A stretch of 64,000 nt of DNA from Prochlorococcus marinus str. MIT 0912. Lineage in GTDB: Bacteria > Cyanobacteriota > Cyanobacteriia > PCC-6307 > Cyanobiaceae. The DNA lies in NCBI RefSeq assembly GCF_027359595.1, contig NZ_CP114783.1, positions 1,550,001 to 1,614,000 of the forward strand, written 5' to 3'. The notes below the pieces were generated by a model that worked only from the letters and a program-made list of their open reading frames with translations, did no database searches and was not told the origin of the DNA. Positions 36,672 through 47,301 of this stretch are shown here, piece by piece; positions within the stretch are counted from its first letter, which is position 1, and the number at the start of each line of letters is the position of its first letter. A program made the translations under genes and the position numbers.

Positions 36672-37746
36672 TATAATCTTTTAAGGTATTAATAATTCGA
36701 ATATTTTGTTTTCGTTTTTGTAGACTTATTCTGATCCAATTTTCATCTAGAGTTATAAATGATCTACAGTCTCTCAATAAAATTCCTCTTTGTTTTAAGT
36801 TCTCAATCACATTTAATATAGAACTATCACTTTTAATTAATTGAAAATTTGTAGTTGTGGGTAGAGGCTTAATAGTAGAAAACTCTGACAAACTTTGATG
36901 TAACCACTTTCCTTCTTCTTCTACCCATTTATGGATTTTATTTAATCTTTTTTTATGCATTTTAGAATCTTTCATGATCATATTAGTTGCATTTATTGCT
37001 AATGTATTTACTGGCCATGGATCTCTTATCTCTTTCCACTCTAATAGTCTATCTGAGTTCGATATGGCGTATCCAATCCTTAATCCAGCAAGACCTAGAA
37101 ACTTAGTTAAACTTCTTATTACTATGAGGTTTTTATGGTTTTTAGTTAAATCAATGATTGATTGACTTTCACCTCCTGGCGTAAGAGAAATAAATGCTTC
37201 ATCGCAAATTACTAGTTTATAATTAGTTAATAATTTTTCTATTGACGAACGACTCCATAATTGCCCAGTTGGATTATGTGGGTTTGTAATCCATAAGACA
37301 TCTGTTTTTGGTTTAATGGGGAATGGCTGTGGGTTTCTATTAGTCCAAGATAAAGGAATAGGATTATGAATATAAGAGGCATTCCAACATCTTAAAGCTC
37401 TTTGATAGTCTCCAAACCCAGGAGAGGGTAAAGAACTTATGCCATTTAAACCTGCATCTCTTGCTACCCAGGTAAACAATTCTGAAGCTCCATTACCAGG
37501 TAATATCATTGAAGGATCAATATTATGCCATTTTGCTATAGAATTCTTGACTTCAGAATAACTTCTATCAGGATAAGACTTTATAGATTCATTCTTTATA
37601 CTATTAATTAGATAATTATTTAATTTTTTGGGTAATTTAAAAGGAACTATTGATGCACTTGCATCGATTATTTTATCTGTAGATAGTCCTAACTTTCTTG
37701 CTTCTTTTTCAATATTACCTCCATGAATATCAAAGTCTACTTTCAT
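36664..37746 (-). CDS. class I/II aminotransferase-fold enzyme, CobC/CobD-like (threonine-phosphate decarboxylase?)
   Basis: A 360-residue PLP protein. The N-terminal DIHGGNIEKEARKLG is characteristic of the threonine-phosphate decarboxylase (CobD/CobC) group, which supplies the aminopropanol arm of cobalamin-type corrinoids. It has TNPHNPTGQ, ICDEAFISL and the PLP lysine in SLTKFLGLAGLRIGYA. The alternative is a HisC-type transaminase, since the families are close. Cyanobacteria make pseudocobalamin, so a corrinoid role is plausible; this is inference. Confidence 0.78.
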   Translation of the reverse strand: MKVDFDIHGGNIEKEARKLGLSTDKIIDASASIVPFKLPKKLNNYLINSIKNESIKSYPDRSYSEVKNSIAKWHNIDPSMILPGNGASELFTWVARDAGLNGISSLPSPGFGDYQRALRCWNASYIHNPIPLSWTNRNPQPFPIKPKTDVLWITNPHNPTGQLWSRSSIEKLLTNYKLVICDEAFISLTPGGESQSIIDLTKNHKNLIVIRSLTKFLGLAGLRIGYAISNSDRLLEWKEIRDPWPVNTLAINATNMIMKDSKMHKKRLNKIHKWVEEEGKWLHQSLSEFSTIKPLPTTTNFQLIKSDSSILNVIENLKQRGILLRDCRSFITLDENWIRISLQKRKQNIRIINTLKDYIN

Positions 37747-37809
37747 TATAATTAGGACAATTTTATTCTTAGTTTAAAAGATAATCATAATCATTTATTG
37801 ATTTAAGTT

Positions 37810-38967
37810 TTATTTCCATGGCTCTTCAGAACCGATTGCCTCTTTGATATTTTGGAATCCGTGTTTTTCCATTTGCATGGTTAATCCATCTAGGATTTCA
37901 GGAACTAAATTTGGTCCCTCAAATATCCAACCAGTGTAAACTTGAATCAATGAAGCCCCAGCAACAATTCTCTCCCATGCTGTTCTTGCTGAACTAATTC
38001 CACCTACTCCAATCAGAGGTAAATCATTATTTGTGCTACTTCTTAGCCTTCTAATCACTTCTATTCCTCTCTTTTGCAAAGGGAGTCCACTTAAGCCTCC
38101 ATCCTCTTGTTCAAGCGTATTTCCAGTTGTGATTTTTAGGTTTGTTAAATGAAATCGATTTAAGCTTGTATTAATTGCAATGATTCCATCAATACCATTT
38201 TCCATTGCAATCCTTGAAATCTCATCAATTTCTTGATTTGAAAGATCAGGGGCAATTTTCACAAGTAAAGGCGGACAATTGGATAAATCTTTAAGTGTTC
38301 TTATTAATTTTTTGATTTGTTTTGGTCCTTGTAATGTTCGAAGGCCTGGGGTATTGGGAGAACTAACATTGATTACTGCATAGTCTGATAAAGGAGCTAA
38401 TAGTCTTAGAGATAAAGAATAGTCTTTGTGGGCTTCATCTAGAGGGGTGATTTTTGACTTGCCTAAATTTATGCCTAGGACACAAGGTCGATTTCCTGGT
38501 GCAGGGATTTGTTGCTTTTCAATAGTTTTTAAAAATTTTTCTGCTCCTTCGTTATTGAATCCCATACGATTTAAGGCAGCTTTCTCTTTTGCAATTCTGA
38601 AAAGCCTTGGTTTTGGATTGCCTTTTTGGGCATGCCAAGTAATTGTCCCTAATTCGGCAAACCCAAATCCAAAATAATTCCAAAGTCCTGCTCCTACTCC
38701 ATTCTTATCAAAGCCAGCAGCAAGTCCTAAAGGGTTTTTAAAGTGAGAGCCAAAAACGATTTGATTTAATCTTGCATTGTTTCTTTGAAAATCCTTTGAT
38801 GCTTTTGAAAGGATATTAGAAAATATTGGAAAATTTCTATTTAGTGATGCGATTCTAATTGCATTAAGAGCTGAATTAGTAAGTATTTCTGCATCAATAC
38901 CTTCGTCTTGAGAAAGAAGTTGACCAAGCAAAATATTATATAAGTCGTTTTTTTTATTTTTTGACAA
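37810..38967 (-). CDS. pyrD: dihydroorotate dehydrogenase, class 2 (quinone)
   Basis: Oxidises dihydroorotate to orotate in pyrimidine synthesis, passing electrons to membrane quinone. The 385-residue protein has [25 protein letters not shown] and the class 2 catalytic serine region [12 protein letters not shown], plus [14 protein letters not shown]. The N-terminal helical extension expected for the membrane-bound class is present. Its start overlaps the rnhA end by 14 bases. Confidence 0.96.
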   Translation of the reverse strand: MSKNKKNDLYNILLGQLLSQDEGIDAEILTNSALNAIRIASLNRNFPIFSNILSKASKDFQRNNARLNQIVFGSHFKNPLGLAAGFDKNGVGAGLWNYFGFGFAELGTITWHAQKGNPKPRLFRIAKEKAALNRMGFNNEGAEKFLKTIEKQQIPAPGNRPCVLGINLGKSKITPLDEAHKDYSLSLRLLAPLSDYAVINVSSPNTPGLRTLQGPKQIKKLIRTLKDLSNCPPLLVKIAPDLSNQEIDEISRIAMENGIDGIIAINTSLNRFHLTNLKITTGNTLEQEDGGLSGLPLQKRGIEVIRRLRSSTNNDLPLIGVGGISSARTAWERIVAGASLIQVYTGWIFEGPNLVPEILDGLTMQMEKHGFQNIKEAIGSEEPWK

Positions 38968-39439
38968 AATCTTTTAGTTGTATTTTTCTACCTTTTGAAA
39001 AAGCTACTGCAATTGCGTCGACTCTATCATTGTCCTTCTCTCCGCTATGACCTTTGACATATTGAAATTTGATTTTTGGTAGTTCAGGGTGGTCAAGAGC
39101 TTTCCACAAATCTTGATTAAGTACTGGTTTGCCAGATGCAGTTTTCCAGCCTTTCTTTTTCCAATTTGTCATCCATTTTTCCATTCCATCAATTAAATAT
39201 TTGCTATCAGTCTTAATGGTTATTGAAGGGGTAAATTTTATCTGTTTAAATTTTTCTAGAACAAATAATGCAGCCTTTAATTCCATGCGATTATTTGTTG
39301 TCTCAGGGCTGAAACCACCAAATTCAACTTCGCTTCCATCCTGGAACCTAATCAATGCTCCCCAGCCACCCGGTCCGGGATTTCCACTACACGCACCATC
39401 AGTTGCAGCTGCAATCGCTAATTTTTCTTCTTTAGACAT
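38954..39439 (-). CDS. rnhA: ribonuclease HI
   Basis: Cuts RNA in RNA-DNA hybrids. The 161-residue protein has the catalytic D-E-D set: [15 protein letters not shown] near residue 14, NNRMELKA and [10 protein letters not shown], then the histidine-bearing [12 protein letters not shown]. It lies directly after the ribosomal-protein terminator, so it needs its own promoter or read-through, and it overlaps pyrD. Confidence 0.96.
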   Translation of the reverse strand: MSKEEKLAIAAATDGACSGNPGPGGWGALIRFQDGSEVEFGGFSPETTNNRMELKAALFVLEKFKQIKFTPSITIKTDSKYLIDGMEKWMTNWKKKGWKTASGKPVLNQDLWKALDHPELPKIKFQYVKGHSGEKDNDRVDAIAVAFSKGRKIQLKDFVKK

Positions 39440-39442
39440 AAA

Positions 39443-39468
39443 AAAACCGGTCTGAATAGACCGGTTTT
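39443..39468 (-). terminator. intrinsic terminator of the rplJ-rplL unit
   Basis: AAAACCGGTCT (39443-39453) pairs exactly with AGACCGGTTTT (39458-39468) with a four-base GAAT loop. On the minus strand it is followed by a run of T (the A-run at 39440-39446). It ends transcripts leaving rplL and abuts the rnhA start. Confidence 0.9.
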
Positions 39469-39506
39469 ATATAAGCAGAAAATAGGCTTTTTTCCAGTAA
39501 CGATAT

Positions 39507-39902
39507 TTATTTTAAAGTTACTTTTCCGCCAACAGCCTCAATAGCTTTCTTTAAAGCCTCAGCATCTTCTTTTGTTGCTCCTTCTTTTATTGTTTTGGGA
39601 GCAGCCTCAACTAAGGCTTTTGCTTCGCCAAGGCCTAAACCTGTGGCATTTCGAACTTCTTTAAGGACTTTGATTTTAGATGAAGCTTCAAAGCTTTCTA
39701 AAACTACCTCAAATTCAGTTTTTTCTTCTGCAGCATCAGCAGCATCGCCACCAGCAGCAGCTCCTGGAGCTGCCATGACAACGCCGGCAGATGCGGCAGC
39801 AGATACACCAAAAGCTTCTTCTATTTGCTTGACAAGCTCTGAAGCTTCAAGCAAAGAGAGGCTTTTTAATGAATCTAAGATTTCATCGGTTTTTGCAGAC
39901 AT
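39507..39902 (-). CDS. rplL: 50S ribosomal protein L7/L12
   Basis: The flexible stalk protein that recruits translational GTPases. The 131-residue protein has the N-terminal dimerisation part, an Ala/Gly-rich hinge (about 40-58), and the C-terminal domain with [20 protein letters not shown]. It follows rplJ by about 50 bases. Confidence 0.98.
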   Translation of the reverse strand: MSAKTDEILDSLKSLSLLEASELVKQIEEAFGVSAAASAGVVMAAPGAAAGGDAADAAEEKTEFEVVLESFEASSKIKVLKEVRNATGLGLGEAKALVEAAPKTIKEGATKEDAEALKKAIEAVGGKVTLK

Positions 39903-39954
39903 GTTTTAAATCAGCAACTAAGTAAGTAGAAAACAAATTGTTTAACAAGGAGTA

Positions 39955-40482
39955 TCAGCTCTCGCCGCTCTCAGAATGTTGTTTAAGAGACCTTGCAAGT
40001 CCAGATGGGACCTCATTTATACCAATAGCGATTTTGCTTGTTATGGAATTCATTGCACCAGCAATTTGCGCCATAAGTGCTTCCTTGCTAGGAAGTTTTG
40101 CAATCGCTTTGATCTCATCTTGAGATAAAAGTTTGCCTTCGAAAAGACCTCCTTTAGTCTCAGACTTTTGAGTTTCCTTTTGAAATGCTTGTACAGCTTT
40201 AACAGCACTCCCAACATCTCCTTTGATTAAAACAAAGGCGTTAGTTCCAGTAAGCAATGACTCCAAACCAGTCCAGGAATCTTTTCCTTTTATGGCTTGA
40301 CGCATCAAGGTATTTTTAGTGACCTTGCAGACGCCATCGCTTTTTTGCAATCTTGAGCGCAAGTCAGACATCTCTTTTGTGGATAAGCCCTTGTAATCAA
40401 GAACTAAAGCCATGTCAGAGTTGTCTAGTAGACCCTCTATCGTTTCGACGATCTGTTTTTTGCTTTCCAGCGTGCGGCCCAT
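39955..40482 (-). CDS. rplJ: 50S ribosomal protein L10
   Basis: The stalk base that binds 23S rRNA and carries L7/L12 dimers. The 175-residue protein shows the typical N-terminal [19 protein letters not shown] and [11 protein letters not shown], and a helical C-terminal tail that binds L12. Expression is probably controlled by L10 or the L10-L12 complex binding the upstream leader. Confidence 0.97.
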   Translation of the reverse strand: MGRTLESKKQIVETIEGLLDNSDMALVLDYKGLSTKEMSDLRSRLQKSDGVCKVTKNTLMRQAIKGKDSWTGLESLLTGTNAFVLIKGDVGSAVKAVQAFQKETQKSETKGGLFEGKLLSQDEIKAIAKLPSKEALMAQIAGAMNSITSKIAIGINEVPSGLARSLKQHSESGES

Positions 40483-40575
40483 AATAATTGGATCGAATCG
40501 GGGGAAGAACTGGACATACGGCCATATTCCCCATAGGGAATCGAGGCCGCTAACGATTCAATCCAAAAAGATAAA

Positions 40576-40690
40576 ACCCTGCTTATACCTCGGCGGGGAT
40601 TATAAATTCTATTAAATGAAATATTTAATAGAATTAGACCTGCTGTCTTTGGCTGGGCGTATGCCCTAGTGGTTATACCACTTGGCTAAT
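40576..40690 (-). promoter_or_regulatory. ribosomal L10 leader RNA
   Basis: On the minus strand, upstream of rplJ, the sequence holds the L10-leader hallmark GCCAAAGACAGCAGGT (around 40638-40653). A 13-bp hairpin follows (40605-40617 with 40623-40635), then ATAATCCCCGCCGAGG. Two small upstream stems, GGGC/GCCC and AGTGG/CCACT, lie at 40655-40682. In known L10 leaders this fold binds L10-L12 and represses the operon. The limits given are approximate. Confidence 0.8.
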
Positions 40691-40705
40691 TTACAACAAT
40701 GAGGG

Positions 40706-41413
40706 TCACTTTTCTTTCTGTAAGTCTTGTAATTCGTTTATATCTACTTCTACTGATGGTCCCATGGTGGATGTAATAAAAAAGCTTCTCCAGAACTTTC
40801 CTTTTGCTCCGCTTGGTTTATTTTTTTCTATTGTTGATTGCAATGTCTTCAAATTTTCAAGGAGAGCATCTTCCGAAAAACTTGCTTTACCAAATCGGAC
40901 ATGCACAATTCCTGCTTTGTCAGCTCTAAATTCAAGTTTTCCTGCTTTAAATTCTTTAATAGCCCCAGCTAAATCGGTTGTAACTGTTCCTGCTTTTGGA
41001 TTAGGCATAAGACCTCTTGGACCGAGCACTCTTCCAAGTTTTGCAACCTTAGGCATCATATCCGGAGTTGCAATTAACAGGTCGAAGTCCATTTCTCCCT
41101 TATTGATTGAATCAACTAAATCTTCCTCTCCAGCCAGATCAGCTCCTGCTTTGGTCGCCTCAGAAACTTTTTCTCCGCGTGTAACTACTGCTATACGTAC
41201 TTTCTGACCAGTACCACTTGGTAAGGCAACCGTTGTTCTTAGCTGCTGATCAGTATATTTTGGATCAATACCTAGTCTTATGTGAGCTTCAATAGTTTCA
41301 TCAAATTTTGCATTGGCATTCTCCTTGACTAGCTTTATGGCTTCAATTGGAGAGTATGAACGTTCTTCCACCTTGGAAAGTAACGTTGTCATTCTTTTAG
41401 AAAAATTTTTCAT
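40706..41413 (-). CDS. rplA: 50S ribosomal protein L1
   Basis: Forms the L1 stalk near the E site and represses its own operon in many bacteria. The 235-residue protein has the two-domain L1 pattern, with [38 protein letters not shown] split over residues ~110-140, and the C-terminal [11 protein letters not shown]. It lies 70 bases after rplK. Confidence 0.97.
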   Translation of the reverse strand: MKNFSKRMTTLLSKVEERSYSPIEAIKLVKENANAKFDETIEAHIRLGIDPKYTDQQLRTTVALPSGTGQKVRIAVVTRGEKVSEATKAGADLAGEEDLVDSINKGEMDFDLLIATPDMMPKVAKLGRVLGPRGLMPNPKAGTVTTDLAGAIKEFKAGKLEFRADKAGIVHVRFGKASFSEDALLENLKTLQSTIEKNKPSGAKGKFWRSFFITSTMGPSVEVDINELQDLQKEK

Positions 41414-41483
41414 AATAAATTGGGGTCCATTCGACTTTTAGTCTCCCCCCTTTAAGAGAACTTTAGATAATTTTACGATTTAA

Positions 41484-41909
41484 TTAGTCCATTATGGAAA
41501 CCCCCATATTTTTTGCTGTCCCCTCAATAACTTTCATCGCTGACTCGATGCTGCTGCAATTGAGATCTGGAAGCTTTGTTTTGGCAATTTCTTCAAGTTG
41601 ACTTTTACTAATCGAACCAGCACTTCCTTTGGCTGATTCGCCTGACCCTTTTTCAATGCCTGCTGCTTTGGTTATCAAAACTGAAGCAGGAGGGGTTTTT
41701 GTTATGAAAGTAAAACTTCTATCTTCGAAAACTGATATTTCTACAGGGATAACAAAGCCAGCTTTGTCTTGGGTGCGCGAATTGTATTCCTTACAAAACG
41801 CCATTATGTTTACCCCATGTTGGCCAAGCGCAGGCCCAACCGGGGGGGCTGGGTTAGCTTTGCCAGCCTGTAAGGCCAACTTGATCAGGGCTACTACTTT
41901 CTTTGCCAT
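41484..41909 (-). CDS. rplK: 50S ribosomal protein L11
   Basis: Part of the GTPase-associated centre; it also activates the Rel alarmone system on stalled ribosomes. The 141-residue protein has [21 protein letters not shown] and the C-terminal RNA-binding domain ending in [10 protein letters not shown]. It lies between nusG and rplA in the standard order. Confidence 0.98.
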   Translation of the reverse strand: MAKKVVALIKLALQAGKANPAPPVGPALGQHGVNIMAFCKEYNSRTQDKAGFVIPVEISVFEDRSFTFITKTPPASVLITKAAGIEKGSGESAKGSAGSISKSQLEEIAKTKLPDLNCSSIESAMKVIEGTAKNMGVSIMD

Positions 41910-42011
41910 CGGCTGAAAATTAAACTAATGCGGAAAATCTGAAAGTAATTCAGATGAATTATCTAATAAACTTAACTCCTAGACTGACCAGACAGCAAAA
42001 GGAAATTAAAA

Positions 42012-42680
42012 TCAATTTTGTTTGGTTATTTGAGAAAATTCAAGCTCAACAGGTGTTTCTCTTCCGAAAATTGATAAAAGCGCCTTGAGTTTGTTTCTTT
42101 CTCCAGAAACTTCAATTACTTCTCCTTGGAAATCTTTAAAAGGACCTGAAGTCACAACAATCTGATCACCTTCTTCTACATCCAACTTGACAACAGTCTT
42201 CTTTTCAGCTGCTCGTTTGAAAATTCTATTAACCTCTTGCCTGCTAAGAGGGCGAGGTTTTATATGCCCTCGTGTTTTACCAGTGGCTCTTCGGTCTTCT
42301 GCACCAACAAAATTAATTACATTGGGAGTACTCCTTACAGCCATCATTGTGTCTTCATCTAAGACCATACGCACGAGAACATATCCAGGGAATACTTTCT
42401 CTTCTGTAGTCTGCCTACTACCATCTTTCTTTAGCTTGACTGCAGGGGTTTGAGGTATTTCTATCTCTATGATTCTGTCACTAACGCCAAGGGTGATGGC
42501 TCTTTGTTCAAGTGTCGCTTTTACCTTCTTTTCGCAACTTGAAGCAACCTGAATAGCATACCAACGTGCAATATTTGTTTTTATTGTTTGGTTTGCGAAA
42601 TGTGATTGATCATCCTCAAGTGTTTCGGATCTATCAATTATTTTTGAATCTTTAGTAGGAGTGGTTTCAATATCTGACAC
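42012..42680 (-). CDS. nusG: transcription elongation/antitermination factor NusG
   Basis: Binds RNA polymerase and links it to Rho or the ribosome. The 222-residue protein has an acidic N-terminal extension of about 37 residues before the NGN domain (ARWYAIQVASSCEKKV). A C-terminal KOW domain (VEEGDQIVVTSGPFKDFQGEV) follows after about residue 165. The N-terminal extension is longer than in E. coli NusG. Confidence 0.97.
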   Translation of the reverse strand: MSDIETTPTKDSKIIDRSETLEDDQSHFANQTIKTNIARWYAIQVASSCEKKVKATLEQRAITLGVSDRIIEIEIPQTPAVKLKKDGSRQTTEEKVFPGYVLVRMVLDEDTMMAVRSTPNVINFVGAEDRRATGKTRGHIKPRPLSRQEVNRIFKRAAEKKTVVKLDVEEGDQIVVTSGPFKDFQGEVIEVSGERNKLKALLSIFGRETPVELEFSQITKQN

Positions 42681-42722
42681 TGGAAAAAATTGTGAGAGGT
42701 TTAAAAATTTAGATTAATGAAC

Positions 42723-42965
42723 TCAGCGGAATATCTGAGTAGAGGCCCATCCATAAAAACGGCTTACAGCGGCAATGGACACTGCCGATAAAGTGACCAT
42801 TAAAATCACAGCAACAGATTCGCTGAAAAGTTGTTGGCGTGAAGGCCATACAACAAGTTTCATTTCATCGATTGTAGAGGATAAAAAACTTTTTTTTAAG
42901 GCAGTCTTTTCCTGTTTAGTAGGAATTACCTTTTCTTGATCCTCTTTAGAGGTTGGGCTTGTCAC
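42723..42965 (-). CDS. secE: preprotein translocase subunit SecE
   Basis: The small clamp subunit of the SecYEG channel in the cell and thylakoid membranes. The 80-residue protein has a polar N-terminal region with the conserved amphipathic helix (SSTIDEMKLVVWPSRQQLF) and one transmembrane helix near residues 50-68. It lies 42 bases upstream of nusG, the usual order. Confidence 0.94.
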   Translation of the reverse strand: MTSPTSKEDQEKVIPTKQEKTALKKSFLSSTIDEMKLVVWPSRQQLFSESVAVILMVTLSAVSIAAVSRFYGWASTQIFR

Positions 42966-43037
42966 TTTGGGAAGATTAAAAGGAAGGTACTTTTTAAAAA
43001 AATGTCTATATTCCTAGATTAACTTATGTTTGAAAGA

Positions 43038-45809
43038 TTAGTTATCTATTAAAAAAAGAAGTTGGTTAGACTCATCATCTTTAGTCTCAACCCTTATAGA
43101 TCTGGCATCTTCAAAAGCCTCCTCTAAAATTTGTGTTGCCAGTGGGTTTTCTAATCTTCTTCGAATCACTCTTCTTAGAGGTCTGGCCCCATATTCAGGT
43201 TCATAACCTTCATCAGCAAGAGTTTTAATGGTGTTTTCGTCAACATAAAGATCTAAACCTTGGTGCTTGAGCAGCTTCTTTAATTCTTCAAGTTGAAGTC
43301 GCACTATTTGTTCTAAACTTTCAGGCTTTAGTGGACTAAATCTTATTATTTCATCAATGCGGTTCAAAAACTCTGGTCGAAAATGTTTGGTTAGCGCTTC
43401 GTTGATTTTTTGATTTAATTCTTGTGAAAGAACATTTTTATTTGAATTTTCGCTTTGAACTTTAAGTGAATTATTTAATATTGCTTTGCTAGCAAGATTG
43501 CTGGTCATAACAATAACTGTATTTCTAAAATCTACCGTTCGCCCTTGAGAATCTGTGAGTCTTCCATCATCTAACACCTGTAAAAGGATGTTGAAAACTT
43601 CTGGATGAGCTTTTTCTATCTCATCAAGCAGTAATACAGCATAAGGTCTTTTTCTAATTGCTTCTGTTAATTGCCCACCTTCTTCGTATCCCACGTATCC
43701 AGGCGGGGCGCCTAAGAGTCTTGAGACAGCATTTTTCTCCATGTATTCACTCATATCAAGTCTCAATAAAGCGTCTTCTTCATCAAATAAAGAACTTGCT
43801 AGTGATTTAGCAAGTTCAGTTTTTCCAACACCTGTAGGCCCCAGAAAAAGAAAAGATCCTATAGGCCTTCTTATGTCCTGCATCCCAGCTCTTGCTCTGC
43901 GAATTGCTGCGGAGACTGCTTGAACTGCATGTAATTGACCAATAACTTTTTTTTCTAAGTCTTGTTCTAAATTTAAAAGCTTTTGTCTTTCACCTGATAA
44001 AACTTTGTTAACAGGAATTCCTGTCCATCTTGAGACAACGTCAGCTATGTCTTCTGGGTTAACTTGGTCTGTGAGCAAGGAATTGCCAAATTCATTATCT
44101 TCTTGAATAGAAGCTTCTATGTCTTTTATTCTTTCTTTTATTTGAAAAAGTTGTTCAAATTTAAGTCTTTCTACCTCTTCAATATCGCCAGAGATTTCAG
44201 CTTCTCTTATTAAATTTTTTAACTCTTCAGCTTTTATGTTTAGTTCTAGTAATTCAGCTGATTTCTCAATCTGATCTTGCCATTGTTGTTTGATCTGAGA
44301 TAACTCATAGAGCAGCAATTCTCTCTGTTCTTCAAGATCATTAATAGTCTCTAATGTTGTCTCTTCGTTAGCATTTTGGATTAAAGAGTCTAAATGATTA
44401 ACCTGAGATTCTTTCTCTTCGATAATTTTTGGTTTTGATGCTGATTCGATTTTGACTTGAGCTGAGGCCTCGTCAATCAAGTCAATGGCTTTGTCAGGTA
44501 GGCATCTATCACTAATATATCTATGAGATAAACGATTGGCTGTAATTAGTGCTTCATCAGTAATAGTTACTCCATGATGTAATTCATAATTTTCTTTAAG
44601 TCCCTTTAGAATTTCCAAGCTTAAATCTAAGCTTGGCTCTTTAATTGATACTTGCTGAAATCGTCTGTCAAGTGCTAGATCTTTTTCGATCGTACGTCTA
44701 TAATTATCCGGAGTAGTTGCACCAATACAACGTAAGTCTCCACTGGCTAATAATGGTTTCAATAGACTGCCAGCATCCGTGTTTGATCTGTCTTTGCTTA
44801 CAATTGAATGTAATTCGTCTATAAATAGAATCACTCCTTTTTGACTATCGCTTATTTCACTTAATAAAGATCTGAATCGTTCTTCAAATTGCCCTCGGAA
44901 TTTAGCTCCAGCTATTAGTGCACCAATATCAAGTGAAATTAGTCTTAAACCTTGAAGAGAATCAGGAAGTTCGTTGGCTATGATTTTTTGAGCTAATAAC
45001 TCTGCTACTGCTGTTTTTCCAACACCAGGAGCACCAATTAGTACTGGATTATTTTTACCTCTTCGTGATAAAACTTTTGTAATTGCTTTGATTTCCGACT
45101 CTCTGCCGATGACAGGGTCTAATTTTCCATTTTCAGCTTCGGCTGTAAGGTCTTTGCAATATAAATCCAATGCGCTTGGCATTTCATTAAGTTTTAAAGA
45201 TGCTTGTTTTGATGTAATCTCTTCCTTATAGATAGGAGCAAGTGGCTCTGGGTCAGAATTCTTCGAATTGTTTTTGGTAGATACTGAAGACCTTGAATTT
45301 TTTGGAGGTCTATCTTCTTTATGTTGAGTCGTAGTTCTTTTTGATTGTTTAAATGATTTAGGTGCTGGTAGTCGTCTCAATTCCGCTTCAAGAATTTGAC
45401 TAGGGAGACCTGCTTGATAAAACAGATCTTCTCCTAGGCGATTGTCTCTACCAATGGCGATAAGGATATGAGATATCTCTATTTGGTTAGATCCCCATCG
45501 AGAGCGGAAATCATCGGCTGTTTCAAGAAGAATTTCTAAATCTTCTCCAATAAATAAGTCTGATTGGTTGTTTATTGGAAGTTCAGCGATAAAGTTTTCT
45601 AAAATTTCATTTATTTCTTCATGATTTACAGGTAGAGAGTTTGTATATTTCTGAAATTTTTTATTTCTAAAAAGAACCTGAATAAGATGTTCAACATCTA
45701 AATTCTGATGTCGCCACCTTCTGGCTGATTGTTCAGCGATTAGTAAAAGACTCCAAGCTTCATCGCTAAAAGAATCTGGTTCTGTAGTTAGACTTCCATT
45801 CATTTTCAA
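43038..45809 (-). CDS. clpB2: ClpB-type AAA+ disaggregase (ClpB2 group)
   Basis: A 923-residue Hsp100 protein with two AAA+ modules. Walker A motifs are GAPGVGKT at 259-266 and GPTGVGKT at about 655-663. Between the modules lies a coiled-coil middle domain (about 425-560), as in ClpB rather than ClpC. The N-domain (1-145) is diverged and a low-complexity Lys/Ser/Asn linker (150-200) follows. This matches the second cyanobacterial ClpB, which is reported to be essential but not heat-induced in Synechococcus. It is divergent from eno. Confidence 0.88.
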   Translation of the reverse strand: MKMNGSLTTEPDSFSDEAWSLLLIAEQSARRWRHQNLDVEHLIQVLFRNKKFQKYTNSLPVNHEEINEILENFIAELPINNQSDLFIGEDLEILLETADDFRSRWGSNQIEISHILIAIGRDNRLGEDLFYQAGLPSQILEAELRRLPAPKSFKQSKRTTTQHKEDRPPKNSRSSVSTKNNSKNSDPEPLAPIYKEEITSKQASLKLNEMPSALDLYCKDLTAEAENGKLDPVIGRESEIKAITKVLSRRGKNNPVLIGAPGVGKTAVAELLAQKIIANELPDSLQGLRLISLDIGALIAGAKFRGQFEERFRSLLSEISDSQKGVILFIDELHSIVSKDRSNTDAGSLLKPLLASGDLRCIGATTPDNYRRTIEKDLALDRRFQQVSIKEPSLDLSLEILKGLKENYELHHGVTITDEALITANRLSHRYISDRCLPDKAIDLIDEASAQVKIESASKPKIIEEKESQVNHLDSLIQNANEETTLETINDLEEQRELLLYELSQIKQQWQDQIEKSAELLELNIKAEELKNLIREAEISGDIEEVERLKFEQLFQIKERIKDIEASIQEDNEFGNSLLTDQVNPEDIADVVSRWTGIPVNKVLSGERQKLLNLEQDLEKKVIGQLHAVQAVSAAIRRARAGMQDIRRPIGSFLFLGPTGVGKTELAKSLASSLFDEEDALLRLDMSEYMEKNAVSRLLGAPPGYVGYEEGGQLTEAIRKRPYAVLLLDEIEKAHPEVFNILLQVLDDGRLTDSQGRTVDFRNTVIVMTSNLASKAILNNSLKVQSENSNKNVLSQELNQKINEALTKHFRPEFLNRIDEIIRFSPLKPESLEQIVRLQLEELKKLLKHQGLDLYVDENTIKTLADEGYEPEYGARPLRRVIRRRLENPLATQILEEAFEDARSIRVETKDDESNQLLFLIDN

Positions 45810-45960
45810 TCAATTTAGATTCAAAGTGGTCATTTGTCTTCTTGATTTTGATTAAGACCTTTTTATCGATATGTTTATTTCTTGTTAAGACAAATTTGAT
45901 TGATTAGGTCTTGGAAAGCAAGCTAGATTAGCAATTCAGGAACATATGGGAATAATGTAG

Positions 45961-47286
<1,326 letters not shown>

Positions 47287-47301
47287 TTTTATTATCATTA
47301 T

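Noticed and set aside
40650-40690. A CTAGTGGTTA-like stretch resembling a tRNA D-arm on the plus strand
   Set aside because: No acceptor stem, anticodon arm or T-arm follows. The small stems are better explained as part of the minus-strand L10 leader.
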